This document shows, piece after piece, positions 1-8,899 of a stretch of DNA of 64,000 nt. Positions within the stretch are counted from its first letter, which is position 1; each line of letters opens with the position of its first letter. The translations under genes were made by a program, and so were the position numbers. The notes under the pieces were generated by a model, which was not told the DNA's origin, did not search any database, and saw nothing but the letters and a program-made list of their open reading frames with translations. The stretch covers positions 747,501 to 811,500 of the forward strand of contig NZ_CP036170.1 of the NCBI RefSeq assembly GCF_004295125.1. The letters are read 5' to 3'. This DNA comes from [Clostridium] scindens ATCC 35704 (GTDB lineage: Bacteria; Bacillota; Clostridia; Lachnospirales; Lachnospiraceae).

Positions 1-209
<209 letters not shown>

Positions 210-330
210 TCATCGGTACTCACATGTGTCTTTCTAATGATACTGTGTAGTGCACAGGACATTGATCTATATCCTTGCAACTTACTTAATCATAGTTCTG
301 TTTGTGACTACATTTTCTTAACTAATGAAC

Positions 331-753
331 TTATTTCTTAGCGTCTTTTGGTCTCTTAGCACCGTATTTAGAACGTGCCTGCCTTCTCTTGGCAACACCT
401 GCTGTGTCAAGCGTACCTCTAACGATATGGTATCTTGTACCTGGAAGGTCTTTTACTCTTCCTCCACGGATAAGAACAACGCTATGCTCCTGAAGGTTGT
501 GTCCCTCTCCTGGAATGTAGCTTGTTACCTCGATACCGTTAGACAGACGTACTCTGGCGATCTTTCTAAGAGCTGAGTTCGGCTTCCTCGGCGTTGCAGT
601 CTTAACTGCTGTACATACGCCTCTCTTCTGAGGAGCGGATTCATTCGTACTTCTCTTTCTTAAAGAGTTGTACCCTTTCTGAAGCGCTGAAGCGGTAGAC
701 TTCTTTACGGATGTCTGACGTCCTTTTTTTACTAACTGGTTAAATGTTGGCAT
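331..753 (-). CDS. rpsL: 30S ribosomal protein S12
   Basis: S12, the decoding-centre protein of the 30S subunit. The 140-residue product begins [12 protein letters not shown] and carries the loops [11 protein letters not shown] and GGRVKDLPG, in which mutations of the two lysines give streptomycin resistance in other bacteria; both lysines are present, so a sensitive form is predicted. Like other Firmicutes S12 it has the extra segment near residues 25-40 that E. coli lacks. It is the first gene of the str operon, followed by rpsG. Its own promoter lies just upstream at 850-878, inside the end of the vanZ-like gene, so it is transcribed separately from rpoBC. Confidence 0.98.
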   Translation of the reverse strand: MPTFNQLVKKGRQTSVKKSTASALQKGYNSLRKRSTNESAPQKRGVCTAVKTATPRKPNSALRKIARVRLSNGIEVTSYIPGEGHNLQEHSVVLIRGGRVKDLPGTRYHIVRGTLDTAGVAKRRQARSKYGAKRPKDAKK

Positions 754-849
754 TCTCTTTCACCTCCTACGATTATAATAAGTTGCTCATTCATTTTACC
801 ATGAATATGGGTGCACAAAAATACGATGCATCTTCATGCACGCTAAATT

Positions 850-878
850 AGTGTATTACTATTCTTTACGGTTGTCAA
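850..878 (-). promoter_or_regulatory. rpsL-rpsG promoter
   Basis: On the minus strand TTGACA (873-878) and TACACT (850-855) are separated by 17 bases, about 100 bases upstream of the rpsL start. The -35 element overlaps the stop codon of the vanZ-like gene. The same TACACT -10 appears in the rpmG-secE promoter at 390-395 of the 40 kb region, a resemblance between two translation-gene promoters. Confidence 0.75.
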
Positions 879-1372
879 GTGGTTTCTTGGCAATTTCCTT
901 CTATTTTCCGCGGTTTTCTGCATTGGAAGGCCTTTATGGCCAGACATGCCAGGATAATTCCTGCCGCAACCCCCGCGCTGTCTATCATCACATCCCTGAT
1001 CTGCCCGCTGCGCCCCGGCACGAACAACTGATGGAATTCATCGCTGGCTGCATAAACCGCTCCTATTAAAAAGCAGGCCGGCAGCTGGCGCTTCCATGGT
1101 TTCCTAATATCCAGGATGGCGCCTGTAAGCAGGATTCCGAGGATGGCATACTCCGAGGCATGGGCTGCCTTGCGGACAGGATAGTCGATCTTTGCCGCAA
1201 ACGCCGCCTGCCTTTTTCCCGGCCACTCCTTATATTCTTTTATGACTGCCTTGCCAATCAGCATTCCCACAGATCTGCTCATCTCCTCCGAGTCTTCCGA
1301 CACCTTGGCTGAAAATGAGAATATGACGATCATCCACAGGACTGCTGCCGCTGCAAATATTTTTCTTCGCAT
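875..1372 (-). CDS. VanZ family membrane protein
   Basis: A 165-residue membrane protein of the VanZ family. Visible are an N-terminal hydrophobic segment (about residues 5-22), two further ones in the middle, and the family signature ASDEFHQLFVPGRSG followed by RDVMIDSAG and a last hydrophobic stretch. VanZ itself gives low teicoplanin resistance in enterococci, but most chromosomal relatives have no known role and there are no van genes here. It lies 13 bases after the HD-domain gene and is probably in the same transcript. Function beyond family membership is not supported. Confidence 0.85.
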   Translation of the reverse strand: MRRKIFAAAAVLWMIVIFSFSAKVSEDSEEMSRSVGMLIGKAVIKEYKEWPGKRQAAFAAKIDYPVRKAAHASEYAILGILLTGAILDIRKPWKRQLPACFLIGAVYAASDEFHQLFVPGRSGQIRDVMIDSAGVAAGIILACLAIKAFQCRKPRKIEGNCQETT

Positions 1373-1385
1373 AGCTACCTTCTTA

Positions 1386-1949
1386 TTATAATCCTAATAC
1401 GTCCGCAATCGCTCCCATCTCTTCCAGCGCCACGTCAATCAAGTCGTCCAGGCTTAAGCCAGTAAACTCGATCGCTTCCATATAATCCCTGTTTGCTCCC
1501 GCCGCGAATCTTAGTTCATTAAAACGTTTCATCACGGACTTGTGCTTCACGCTGGCAATCTTCTTATCCGGATAGATCTGCGCTACCGCTTTGACGAACC
1601 CGCTCATGGGGTCTGCCGCCAACACCGCGTACTGAAGGGTGGTCTTCGCCTTCATGCCGCTCTTTGGGTTGTGGGAGCAGATGGCGTCAAAGAGAATCTT
1701 GTCGTCAATTCCTTCTTTCTTAAGTATCTCCACGGATGTGGGGCCGTGGACGCTCATGTCATGCTGCCAGTCGCACTGTTCCTCATCCAGGTCGTGCAGG
1801 AGCCCTACGATTCCCCAATACTCCACATCATCCGGAGCAAGCCTTTTGGCGAGGCCTCTCATAATCGCCTCAACCGCGTAGGAATGGGTGATGTAGTTCT
1901 CGCCCTTCATGTATTTCATCAATATCTCATGTGCCTGTTCTCTGTTCAT
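1386..1949 (-). CDS. HD-domain phosphohydrolase-like protein
   Basis: A 187-residue protein of the HD superfamily of metal-dependent phosphohydrolases. HSYAVE near residue 25 and GLLHDLDEEQ near residue 50 supply the metal-binding histidines and the HD pair; further histidines follow in HDMSVHGPTS and ICSHNPKSG. The ATG at 1947-1949 is chosen because AAAGGAGG sits at proper distance; the longer reading frame upstream lacks a ribosome site. Such small HDIG-type proteins are common in clostridia and act on nucleotides or other phosphate esters, but the substrate cannot be read from the sequence. It probably forms an operon with the VanZ-like gene downstream. Confidence 0.85.
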   Translation of the reverse strand: MNREQAHEILMKYMKGENYITHSYAVEAIMRGLAKRLAPDDVEYWGIVGLLHDLDEEQCDWQHDMSVHGPTSVEILKKEGIDDKILFDAICSHNPKSGMKAKTTLQYAVLAADPMSGFVKAVAQIYPDKKIASVKHKSVMKRFNELRFAAGANRDYMEAIEFTGLSLDDLIDVALEEMGAIADVLGL

Positions 1950-2042
1950 CCTAACTTCCTCCTTTAAACATTCTTTCATATGTATGTTATTGTAGCACAC
2001 ATAATTTTGAATGTGAAGTTACAGAAAATGCAGAATTTGGCA

Positions 2043-2071
2043 TTGCTTTTCCCCGCTTCCTTCCGTATAAT
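2043..2071 (+). promoter_or_regulatory. promoter of the TSUP exporter gene
   Basis: TTGCTT (2043-2048) and TATAAT (2066-2071) are spaced by 17 bases, about 50 bases before the start codon at 2120. Confidence 0.6.
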
Positions 2072-2119
2072 CTTTAGAGGAATTACTGAAACTATACCTT
2101 TACATGAGAGGAACCTATT

Positions 2120-2881
2120 ATGGAACTAACAATACATACCTTTATCATCGTATGCCCGCTTGTCTTCCTGGCTGGCATGGTAGACGCCATCGCAGGAGGA
2201 GGCGGGCTGATTTCCCTTCCCGCCTATCTGATCGCCGGATTGCCGTCCCATGCGGCTGTTGCCACCAATAAGATGTCGTCCCCATTTGGCACCGCGCTTG
2301 CCACCTACCGCTTCGCCCACAATCATCTGATCAATGTAAGACTAGCCGTCCCTTCCGTAATGGCGGCAATCATCGGCTCCTTCATCGGCTCCCATGTCTC
2401 TTTGATGGTGCCGGAAAAGGTCATGGCCTATGTGCTGGTGGCGGTTCTTCCCTTGTCCGCGTTCCTGGTATTAAATAAGAAGCTTTTCAATGACAAAGGA
2501 TCCAACGAGGTTACCCTTAACAAACGCACCTATCTGACCGCGTCCATAGCCGCCTTCGTCATCGGCTGCTACGACGGCTTCTACGGCCCCGGTACCGGCA
2601 CCTTCCTGATCATCGCGTTTACCGTATTCGCCAGGCTAAGCATCAAGACTGCCAACGCGCAGGCAAAGGCGATCAATCTCACGACGAATATTACCTCCCT
2701 GCTCATCTTCCTGCTCAATGGGCAGGTGATTATCTCTCTCGGCCTTGCCGCCGCGGCCTGCAACATGCTGGGAGGCTATATCGGAGCAGGCCTGGTCATG
2801 AAGAACGGCGCCCGGATCGCCAAGCCCAGCATTCTGTTCGTGCTGGTTCTTTTAGGCTTCAAAGTGGCTGGATTCTATTAG
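2120..2881 (+). CDS. TSUP family (TauE/SafE) membrane exporter
   Basis: A 253-residue, multi-spanning membrane protein of the TauE/SafE (TSUP) family, whose members move sulfite, sulfonates or other organic anions across the membrane. The N-terminal signature GMVDAIAGGGGLISLPAYL and the repeat-like GCYDGFYGPGTGTFL in the middle mark the two homologous halves of the fold. Start is the ATG at 2120 preceded by GAGAGGA. It stands alone on the plus strand between two leftward operons and has its own promoter. The substrate is unknown; a role in sulfur compound efflux would be inference from the family only. Confidence 0.85.
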   Translation: MELTIHTFIIVCPLVFLAGMVDAIAGGGGLISLPAYLIAGLPSHAAVATNKMSSPFGTALATYRFAHNHLINVRLAVPSVMAAIIGSFIGSHVSLMVPEKVMAYVLVAVLPLSAFLVLNKKLFNDKGSNEVTLNKRTYLTASIAAFVIGCYDGFYGPGTGTFLIIAFTVFARLSIKTANAQAKAINLTTNITSLLIFLLNGQVIISLGLAAAACNMLGGYIGAGLVMKNGARIAKPSILFVLVLLGFKVAGFY

Positions 2882-2998
2882 GATGATTCTCCGCCTTTCC
2901 TTTCAAGCAGCGAAAAACGGCAGTAAGAATACCGCCGATTTCCACTGATTCATTATTCTATTCTGCCTATAATCGGCAAATGTTATTCCATTTCCCGG

Positions 2999-3187
2999 TT
3001 ATTTTATATCATCAATCGTCTTGGTATGGCAGCTGTGCACGCAACCGCTGCAGCCACAGCTGCATCCGCAGGCCCCCCCTGCCTTTTTCTTCTTCCACAT
3101 GCTTCGTAGGACGAATACTACGATTGCAAGAATGATTCCTCCCAGGATAGTTGTTGATAATATACCGCTGATTGCTGCTAATGCCAT
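2999..3187 (-). CDS. FeoB-associated Cys-rich membrane protein
   Basis: A 62-residue protein with one membrane span (about residues 8-28), a run of lysines, and a cysteine-rich tail reading CGCSCGCSGC. This is the small protein regularly found after feoB in clostridia (PF12669). It starts 20 bases after the feoB stop codon and is therefore in the ferrous iron uptake operon. Its role is not known; handling of Fe(II) or redox sensing at the FeoB pore is a reasonable guess, supported only by the cysteines and by position. Confidence 0.85.
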   Translation of the reverse strand: MALAAISGILSTTILGGIILAIVVFVLRSMWKKKKAGGACGCSCGCSGCVHSCHTKTIDDIK

Positions 3188-3206
3188 ATCATTCTCCCTC
3201 TTTCTA

Positions 3207-5390
3207 TTATGCCTTCGCCTTTTTGGCGCGCACGCTTGATATATTTACATTTAGAGTGGCGCTTTCCTTATAGGGCCGCAGGAGCAGATACATAAATCCC
3301 GCCAATATAAGAATCGCTGCCACAGTGCCAATCGTGAAACCGCCGCCTGTAAGGAGGCTGCCGAACTGGAATACGCATAAGGACACCGCATAAGCCAGAA
3401 GCGTCTGATATCCGATCGCGAACCAGAACCACTTTGCATTGTTCATCTCCCGCTTGATCGCACCCATGGCTGCAAAGCAAGGCGCGCACAGAAGGTTGAA
3501 CACGAGGAACGAGTACGCCGCTACAGCCGTCATGCTTGAAGCGAGAGTTCCCCATACTTCAGCCCCATCTTCCGCGACTTCCGCGAATCCATAGAGGATG
3601 CCAAAGGTTCCCACCACGTTCTCTTTTGCCACCAGCCCGGTGATAGCTGCCACTGCCGATTTCCAATCTCCCCAGCCAAGCGGCGCAAAGATCCACGCAA
3701 TGCCTCTTCCGATCATCGCAAGGAAGCCGTCGCTTAAGTCTTCCACCATGCCGAAGCGTCCATCTGCCAGGCCAAAGTTGGAGGTAAACCAGATGAAGAT
3801 GGTGGACAGTAGGATGATGGTCCCTGCCTTCTTAATGAAGGACCAGCCCCGCTCCCACATGCTTCTTAGCACGTTTCCCACAGTTGGCATATGGTAGGCC
3901 GGAAGTTCCATGACAAAAGGCGCCGGCTCTCCCGCGAACATCCTGGTCTTCTTCAGGATAATTCCCGAGCAGATGATTGCCGCGATCCCCACAAAGTATG
4001 CGCTAGGGGCAACCCAGGAGGCTCCGCCGAACAGCGCGCCCGCAATAAGGGCAATGATCGGAAGCTTGGCGCCGCACGGGATGAACGTGGTAGTCATGAT
4101 GGTCATCTTGCGGTCCCGATCGTTCTCAATCGTTCTGGATGCCATGATCCCCGGCACGCCGCACCCTGTCCCGATCAGCATCGGGATGAATGACTTGCCG
4201 GACAGGCCGAACTTGCGGAAGATCCGGTCCATAATGAAAGCGACTCTTGCCATATAGCCGCACGCTTCCAGAAATGCCAGGAAGATAAACAGCACCAGCA
4301 TCTGCGGAACGAATCCAAGCACCGCGCCCACGCCTGCTACAATTCCGTCAAGTATCAGGCTCTGAAGCCATCCCGCGCAGTTGACGGCGTCAAGGGCGTT
4401 GCCAATGATAACGGGAATTCCCAGAACATCCATTCCAAACAGGCGGAACCCATCTCCGAACAGCCCGTCATTGGCCCAGTCTGTCGCCCAGGCGCCTACC
4501 GTTGAGACAGACACGTAATATACGATCCACATCACAGCCGCGAATATCGGAAGCGCAAGCCACCGGTTTGTAACAATTCTATCAATCTTATCAGATGTCG
4601 TCAACTTTTCTTTCCGCGACTTTACAAGGCTGTCCCGGATTACAGATGTTATGTAGTTGTAACGCTCGTTCGTAATGATGCTCTCTGCGTCGTCATCATA
4701 CTCCTTTTCCACGGCGGCAATGATATCTTCTACTTCTGGAACGTGTTTAAGCTGCTCCTCAATCTTGTCGTCCCGTTCAAACAATTTGATCGCGTAAAAC
4801 CGCTTCTGTTCCTCCGGGACTTCTGTCAGCATCGTCTCAATCTCATCCAGGGCTGCCTCCACCTCAGGGGCGAATTCATGTACCGGCGACGCCGCGTCGT
4901 TCATCCTGGCAAGCCGCGCCGCTTTGGACGAGGCCTCTTTGATGCCTTCTCCTTTAAGAGCGGATATGGATACCACTTCGCAGCCTAATCTTTCAGACAG
5001 TATCTTCGTGTTGATCTGGTCGCCGTTTTTTTTCACCACGTCCATCATGTTGATCGCCATGACTACCGGTATGCCAAGTTCCATCAGCTGGGTACTCAGA
5101 TACAGATTGCGTTCCAGATTGGTTCCGTCCACGATATTCAATATCGCGTCGGGACGCTGGCTGATTAAATAGTTTCTCGCAACCACTTCTTCTAATGTAT
5201 ATGGCGACAGGGAATAGATGCCCGGCAGATCTGTCACTGTGACATCCTTGTCGTCTTTTAGTCTTCCTTCCTTTTTCTCCACCGTTACCCCCGGCCAGTT
5301 TCCGACAAACTGATTGGATCCGGTGAGCGCGTTGAATAACGTAGTCTTTCCACTGTTCGGGTTACCGGCAAGCGCTATCTTCACTCCCAT
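3207..5390 (-). CDS. feoB: ferrous iron transport protein B
   Basis: FeoB, the GTPase-gated membrane transporter for Fe(II). The N-terminal G domain shows GNPNSGKTTLFN (P-loop, from residue 9), a switch region with PGVTVE, DLPG (G3) and NMMD (G4); a helical spacer follows, then the membrane domain with the two Gate motifs GTGCGVPGIMASRT and FIPCGAKLPI containing the conserved cysteines. Length 727 residues is normal. I take the ATG at 5388-5390: AGGAGG stands seven bases from it but only one base from the ATG at 5396. Transcribed after two feoA genes from a promoter with a Fur-type box. Confidence 0.97.
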   Translation of the reverse strand: MGVKIALAGNPNSGKTTLFNALTGSNQFVGNWPGVTVEKKEGRLKDDKDVTVTDLPGIYSLSPYTLEEVVARNYLISQRPDAILNIVDGTNLERNLYLSTQLMELGIPVVMAINMMDVVKKNGDQINTKILSERLGCEVVSISALKGEGIKEASSKAARLARMNDAASPVHEFAPEVEAALDEIETMLTEVPEEQKRFYAIKLFERDDKIEEQLKHVPEVEDIIAAVEKEYDDDAESIITNERYNYITSVIRDSLVKSRKEKLTTSDKIDRIVTNRWLALPIFAAVMWIVYYVSVSTVGAWATDWANDGLFGDGFRLFGMDVLGIPVIIGNALDAVNCAGWLQSLILDGIVAGVGAVLGFVPQMLVLFIFLAFLEACGYMARVAFIMDRIFRKFGLSGKSFIPMLIGTGCGVPGIMASRTIENDRDRKMTIMTTTFIPCGAKLPIIALIAGALFGGASWVAPSAYFVGIAAIICSGIILKKTRMFAGEPAPFVMELPAYHMPTVGNVLRSMWERGWSFIKKAGTIILLSTIFIWFTSNFGLADGRFGMVEDLSDGFLAMIGRGIAWIFAPLGWGDWKSAVAAITGLVAKENVVGTFGILYGFAEVAEDGAEVWGTLASSMTAVAAYSFLVFNLLCAPCFAAMGAIKREMNNAKWFWFAIGYQTLLAYAVSLCVFQFGSLLTGGGFTIGTVAAILILAGFMYLLLRPYKESATLNVNISSVRAKKAKA

Positions 5391-5412
5391 TTTCATTCCT
5401 CCTGTAATCTCT

Positions 5413-5634
5413 TTACTGTACTTCGATCATCAGAGCATCCGCTTTCCTTAAAGAAAGTTCATACCCCCGCACCGTCACCTCTACCGGGTCTCCCAGAGGC
5501 GCTACCTTTCTGACGAATACCTGGGTTCCCTTAGTAATGCCCATATCCATGATTCTGCGTTTTACCGCTCCTTCGCCGTGCAGTTTTACGACTGATACGC
5601 TCTGGTTGCATTTAATGTCTTTCAATGTCCGCAT
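5413..5634 (-). CDS. feoA: FeoA domain protein (second copy in the operon)
   Basis: A 73-residue SH3-like FeoA protein with the pattern VKRRIMDMGITKGTQV followed by APLGDPVEV and RGYELSLRKADA, the hallmarks of FeoA. FeoA proteins bind and modulate FeoB. It lies 17 bases before feoB and 15 bases after another feoA-like gene. Of the two copies this one is nearer the consensus, including the GDP..V segment, so it is the likelier partner of FeoB. Confidence 0.93.
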   Translation of the reverse strand: MRTLKDIKCNQSVSVVKLHGEGAVKRRIMDMGITKGTQVFVRKVAPLGDPVEVTVRGYELSLRKADALMIEVQ

Positions 5635-5649
5635 CCTTACCGCTTCCTC

Positions 5650-5862
5650 CTATATCATGATCTTATTCGCAATCCCTTTGCTGACTGCGACTCTGGAGTC
5701 TTTCACCTGGACAATGATGTTCCCCTCATTGCTTGATACGACTCTCACTTCCTCGCCTGTTACAAACCCCAGATTCTCAAGGAACCGCTTTACATCATCC
5801 CGTCCCTTGATCCGCTTGATTTCAGCCGTCTCTCCAGAATTCAGCATTGTCAGTGGCATCAT
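5650..5862 (-). CDS. feoA: FeoA domain protein (first gene of the operon)
   Basis: A 70-residue FeoA-type protein with LNSGETAEIKRIKG, FLENLGFVTGEEV and VAVSKGIANKIMI. It lacks the glycine-aspartate-proline turn of the neighbouring copy. The ATG at 5862 is preferred because GAGGAG lies five bases upstream; the GTG at 5868 overlaps the ribosome site. Tandem feoA genes before feoB are common in clostridia. As the first gene after a Fur-type box it should be expressed under iron limitation. Confidence 0.88.
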   Translation of the reverse strand: MMPLTMLNSGETAEIKRIKGRDDVKRFLENLGFVTGEEVRVVSSNEGNIIVQVKDSRVAVSKGIANKIMI

Positions 5863-5881
5863 GATCACTCCTCATCTATAT

Positions 5882-5896
5882 TGATTTTGATTATCA
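5882..5896. promoter_or_regulatory. Fur-type box of the feo operon
   Basis: TGATTTTGATTATCA fits the 7-1-7 Fur consensus TGATAATNATTATCA with two mismatches. It lies 12 bases downstream of the -10 element of the feo promoter, over the expected transcription start and early leader, where a bound repressor would block transcription. Confidence 0.65.
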
Positions 5897-5907
5897 TTTA
5901 CATTGGT

Positions 5908-5936
5908 ATTATATGTCAATTGAGAGCCGTTGTCAA
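5908..5936 (-). promoter_or_regulatory. feoA-feoA-feoB promoter
   Basis: A perfect consensus promoter on the minus strand: TTGACA (5931-5936), 17 bases, TATAAT (5908-5913). A second TTGACA overlaps the spacer. Strong core plus the adjacent Fur-type box suggests an operon that is high when iron is low and shut when iron is plentiful. Confidence 0.82.
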
Positions 5937-5971
5937 TAGTGCATTTTATAATCTTGTTGGAATATTCACGG

Positions 5972-6017
5972 AAAAGCAAGGGGAAGAAGCATAAAAACGC
6001 TTCTTCCCCTTGCTTTT
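5972..6017 (-). terminator. terminator of the ABC importer/amidohydrolase operon
   Basis: A perfect 19-base inverted repeat (5972-5990 with 5999-6017, eight-base loop) whose GC-rich core is flanked by AAAA and TTTT, so it can act on either strand. It follows the amidohydrolase stop codon at 6030 on the minus strand and lies just upstream of the feo promoter. Confidence 0.85.
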
Positions 6018-6029
6018 GAGGTAAATATA

Positions 6030-6998
6030 TTACGAAATAAATTTTAAGAAATTGTCATGATAAATCTTCTTAAGGATCTCCGCCGACAGGCCCAGCCCAT
6101 GCATCAGGCGTTCTTTGCCTTCCGTAAAATAATAGCCGTCGGGATAAAGGATATAGTCCCCTTTCTCTTCCAGAAAGCGGGTTGTCAACTCAAGCCTTGA
6201 CCGGCTTTCTTCTATTGATAAGGGAATCGGCTCCTCGTAGATCAAAGACCTTGCGCCGATGTCCGTTCCAAAGCAGATCCGATTCTGGTACTTTGCGAAA
6301 AAGGCCTTCGCTTCCTTTTCCTGGTCGGAAAGGTTGAAGTATAACTCTATTCCAGGCGTTACATCCGTATGTACATTCGGATACTGGTCTAACATAGCGG
6401 CCAGCCTTCCTAAGTCTTTTGACAGGAAGAAGAAATGCGGAAACAGGATGCGAAGCCGTGGATGCCTCTTCAACACTTCCTGCATCTGCCTGTACTGCTC
6501 CTGATTATTTACATAGGTTTCGTCGTAAAACCATCCGGCTTTCCTGGCATATTCGGACACTTTGCTCTCATCCCAGAATTCTTCCGGGTCGTTCACATGC
6601 ATGTATACCGGAATCTGTCGCTTCTCCAACACGTCCCAATATTCCTCCCAGATCTCGTCGTCAAAATCCGGAACAGGGTATTCCTTGCGTACGTTGGGCT
6701 TTCCCTCCAGCATCTTGATGCCATCGCAGCCCATTGTCATGAGACGGTCGATCTCGCCGGGAAGCGCTTCCGCCATCCGCCCCGGGGACAGGGAGAATAT
6801 CCTTCTGTCCAGCCCTCCGAATATGTATACCGGCACGCTGCTTTGTCGCTTGAATGAGAAAGCATCCTCTTCCACCGGAATCTTTCCGCCTTTTGGAATG
6901 CACTGAAGCGCCACGCCGCTTAAGCCGTAAGCCTCAATTATGTACTGGAGCCTCTCAGCCTCCAAACTTTCTGCATAGTGAATGTGTCCATCAATCAT
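6030..6998 (-). CDS. amidohydrolase family protein (PF04909 type)
   Basis: A 322-residue metal-dependent TIM-barrel hydrolase or decarboxylase. Metal ligands can be placed: DGHIH at the N-terminus (the HxH pair), YMHVNDP near residue 145, FPHFFF near residue 195 and the aspartate in FGTDIGARS near residue 252. The gene starts one base after the stop of the oxidoreductase gene and closes the ABC importer operon. The family includes lactonases, decarboxylases and other C-O or C-C bond hydrolases; with a Gfo/Idh/MocA dehydrogenase next to it, opening of a sugar lactone is plausible, but the substrate is not shown by sequence. Confidence 0.85.
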   Translation of the reverse strand: MIDGHIHYAESLEAERLQYIIEAYGLSGVALQCIPKGGKIPVEEDAFSFKRQSSVPVYIFGGLDRRIFSLSPGRMAEALPGEIDRLMTMGCDGIKMLEGKPNVRKEYPVPDFDDEIWEEYWDVLEKRQIPVYMHVNDPEEFWDESKVSEYARKAGWFYDETYVNNQEQYRQMQEVLKRHPRLRILFPHFFFLSKDLGRLAAMLDQYPNVHTDVTPGIELYFNLSDQEKEAKAFFAKYQNRICFGTDIGARSLIYEEPIPLSIEESRSRLELTTRFLEEKGDYILYPDGYYFTEGKERLMHGLGLSAEILKKIYHDNFLKFIS

Positions 6999-6999
6999 C

Positions 7000-8031
7000 T
7001 TAGTATTCCACCTCTACTGGAAGGCCTGTATCTGCGGATTCGTGGATAGCAATGATCGCCAGCGCCGTCTTTCTCGCGTCTTCCAGCGTCACCCGGAACT
7101 CCCTGCCGTCTACCAGACGGTCCACGAAATCACGGATGCTTTCATAAGACAGTCCCTTGCAGCGGTCGAATACCATATTGGATACAAGTATATCCGGCAC
7201 GCTTGCCTTCTCTTCTGTCACCTCTTCAATCAGATTGTGGCTGGAAAGATCCAGGCTGATCATGCCTTCCGTGCACATGACGCTGCAGCGGAAATCATTA
7301 ATATTGCGGTTGCCGTTGGGCGTCACCCACCCGTTTTCCATATGGGCCACTCCGCCCTTCTCAAATTCAATGGTCGTCAGATAGATGTCCGGGGTATCCA
7401 CGCCTAATTCCTTTAATATGCCTTCTTTTTTCACAGAATACACCCTTTTAACCTCGTCGTCAAACAGCCATCTGAGGGAATCCAGGCTGTGGCTTCCTAA
7501 GAACCACAGGATAGAAGATTTGGAGGCCCATGACAGCATGTCTGTGGCCACCCACTTTACGTCGCTGTGACGGATATAGGCAGTATATGGCGTCCCCAGC
7601 TTGCCGGAGGAGATTTCCTGCTTTGCCGTATTAAACGGGGGATTCCAGCGGTTGTGCAGATCCACCATGCAGCGCACCTGGTTTCTGTTGACCGCCTCGC
7701 AGATCCTTGCGATATCTTCCTTCGTGGTTGCCAGCGGCTTCTCGATCAGTATATTCTTTTTTGCGTCTGCCATGGCCACCGCGATATCCGCATGGGCAAA
7801 GTCAGGGGTAACGATCGCAACCGCGTCCACTTCCTCATCCGCCGCCAGGTCATGGTAGTCCGTATATACTTTGCGGATGCCATATTTGTCGGCTATGGCC
7901 CGCGCTCTTTCTTCATTCATGTCGCAGATGGCCACCGGATCCGCAAACAGATGCTCCGCATAGATGGAGGCATGTGTCTCGCCCCAGGTTCCGGCACCTA
8001 CGATGCCCATTCTAATCTGTTTCATTTCCAT
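7000..8031 (-). CDS. Gfo/Idh/MocA family oxidoreductase
   Basis: A 343-residue NAD(P)-dependent dehydrogenase. The N-terminal Rossmann fold shows GIVGAGTWGETHASIY, and EKPLATTKED near residue 97 is the family's cofactor and catalytic signature; the C-terminal half is the substrate-binding sheet domain. Members oxidise sugars, inositols or glycosides. It is the fourth gene of an operon with a solute-binding protein and two permeases and is followed at once by an amidohydrolase, so the imported compound is probably oxidised here and hydrolysed by the neighbour. Which compound is unknown. Confidence 0.9.
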   Translation of the reverse strand: MEMKQIRMGIVGAGTWGETHASIYAEHLFADPVAICDMNEERARAIADKYGIRKVYTDYHDLAADEEVDAVAIVTPDFAHADIAVAMADAKKNILIEKPLATTKEDIARICEAVNRNQVRCMVDLHNRWNPPFNTAKQEISSGKLGTPYTAYIRHSDVKWVATDMLSWASKSSILWFLGSHSLDSLRWLFDDEVKRVYSVKKEGILKELGVDTPDIYLTTIEFEKGGVAHMENGWVTPNGNRNINDFRCSVMCTEGMISLDLSSHNLIEEVTEEKASVPDILVSNMVFDRCKGLSYESIRDFVDRLVDGREFRVTLEDARKTALAIIAIHESADTGLPVEVEY

Positions 8032-8056
8032 GATTATTCATCCTCTTTTCTTTCCA

Positions 8057-8899
8057 TTATTGTTTCACTGCTCCGGCAGTCATTCCGCCCACCAGATGCT
8101 TCTGAAGCGCCAGGAACAATATGACTACAGGTATCGTGATCAGAACCGCCCCGGCCATAAGCGTTCCCCAGTTGGTAGCGTACTGCCCCTGGAAACTGGC
8201 AATTCCGATTGGCAGCGTCCAGTTCTCATAACTCTTCATAAATGTGCTTGCAAACAGGTACTCATTCCATCCAGTGATGAAAGAGAACAGCCCCGTGGCT
8301 ACCAGCCCCGGAATGGTAAGGGGCATGACCACGGTAGCGAAGCACCGGAATCTTCCGGCACCGTCTACCTTTGCCGCCTCCTCAAGGGATACCGGTATGG
8401 AATCGAAGAACCCCTTCATCATCCAGGTACAGAATGGTACAGAGAATGTAGCGTAAGCCATGACCAGTCCCATCCTGGTATCCAGAAGCTGCATGTTGCC
8501 CATGATAATATAAAGCGGTATGATCAGCAGCGATCCCGGAAGCACCTGGGTTGTCAGTATGATGTAGGAAAGCGCGTTCCTGCCCCGGAACCGGAATCTT
8601 GAGATTCCGTAGCCTCCCAAAGCAGCGATTACCATGGAAAACAGCGTGGTAAGCAACGATACGATGACACTGTTCACCGTCCACTGCATGAAGTCGAATG
8701 TGGTGGACTTGGTGGTGAGCATCTCTTTATAGCCGTTAGCCGTCGGATTCTTCGGTATGAAGCTTGGCGTGCTGCTGTACACTTCCTGCGCCGGCTTGAA
8801 GGAGGTGGATATCATCCATATAAATGGAAATAGCGCAAATATGCATACGAGGATCACCAGGATTACCGTTATTATTTTTCTGCCGTTTTTCTTTTTCAT
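8057..8899 (-). CDS. sugar ABC transporter permease (MalG type)
   Basis: A 280-residue inner-membrane permease of the carbohydrate uptake type 1 class with six predicted spans. The cytoplasmic EAA loop reads EEAAKVDGAGRFRCF followed by VVMPLTIPG, which docks on the ATPase. It overlaps the preceding permease gene by four bases, a sign of translational coupling. No ATPase gene lies in the operon, so the pair probably uses a shared MsmK/MalK-type ATPase encoded elsewhere, as is usual for such operons in Firmicutes. Confidence 0.93.
   Translation of the reverse strand: MKKKNGRKIITVILVILVCIFALFPFIWMISTSFKPAQEVYSSTPSFIPKNPTANGYKEMLTTKSTTFDFMQWTVNSVIVSLLTTLFSMVIAALGGYGISRFRFRGRNALSYIILTTQVLPGSLLIIPLYIIMGNMQLLDTRMGLVMAYATFSVPFCTWMMKGFFDSIPVSLEEAAKVDGAGRFRCFATVVMPLTIPGLVATGLFSFITGWNEYLFASTFMKSYENWTLPIGIASFQGQYATNWGTLMAGAVLITIPVVILFLALQKHLVGGMTAGAVKQ

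Noticed and set aside
875-1372. VanZ-like and VanX-like genes as a glycopeptide resistance cluster
   Set aside because: The two are 46 kb apart and there is no VanH, VanA-type ligase or VanRS; they are isolated family members.
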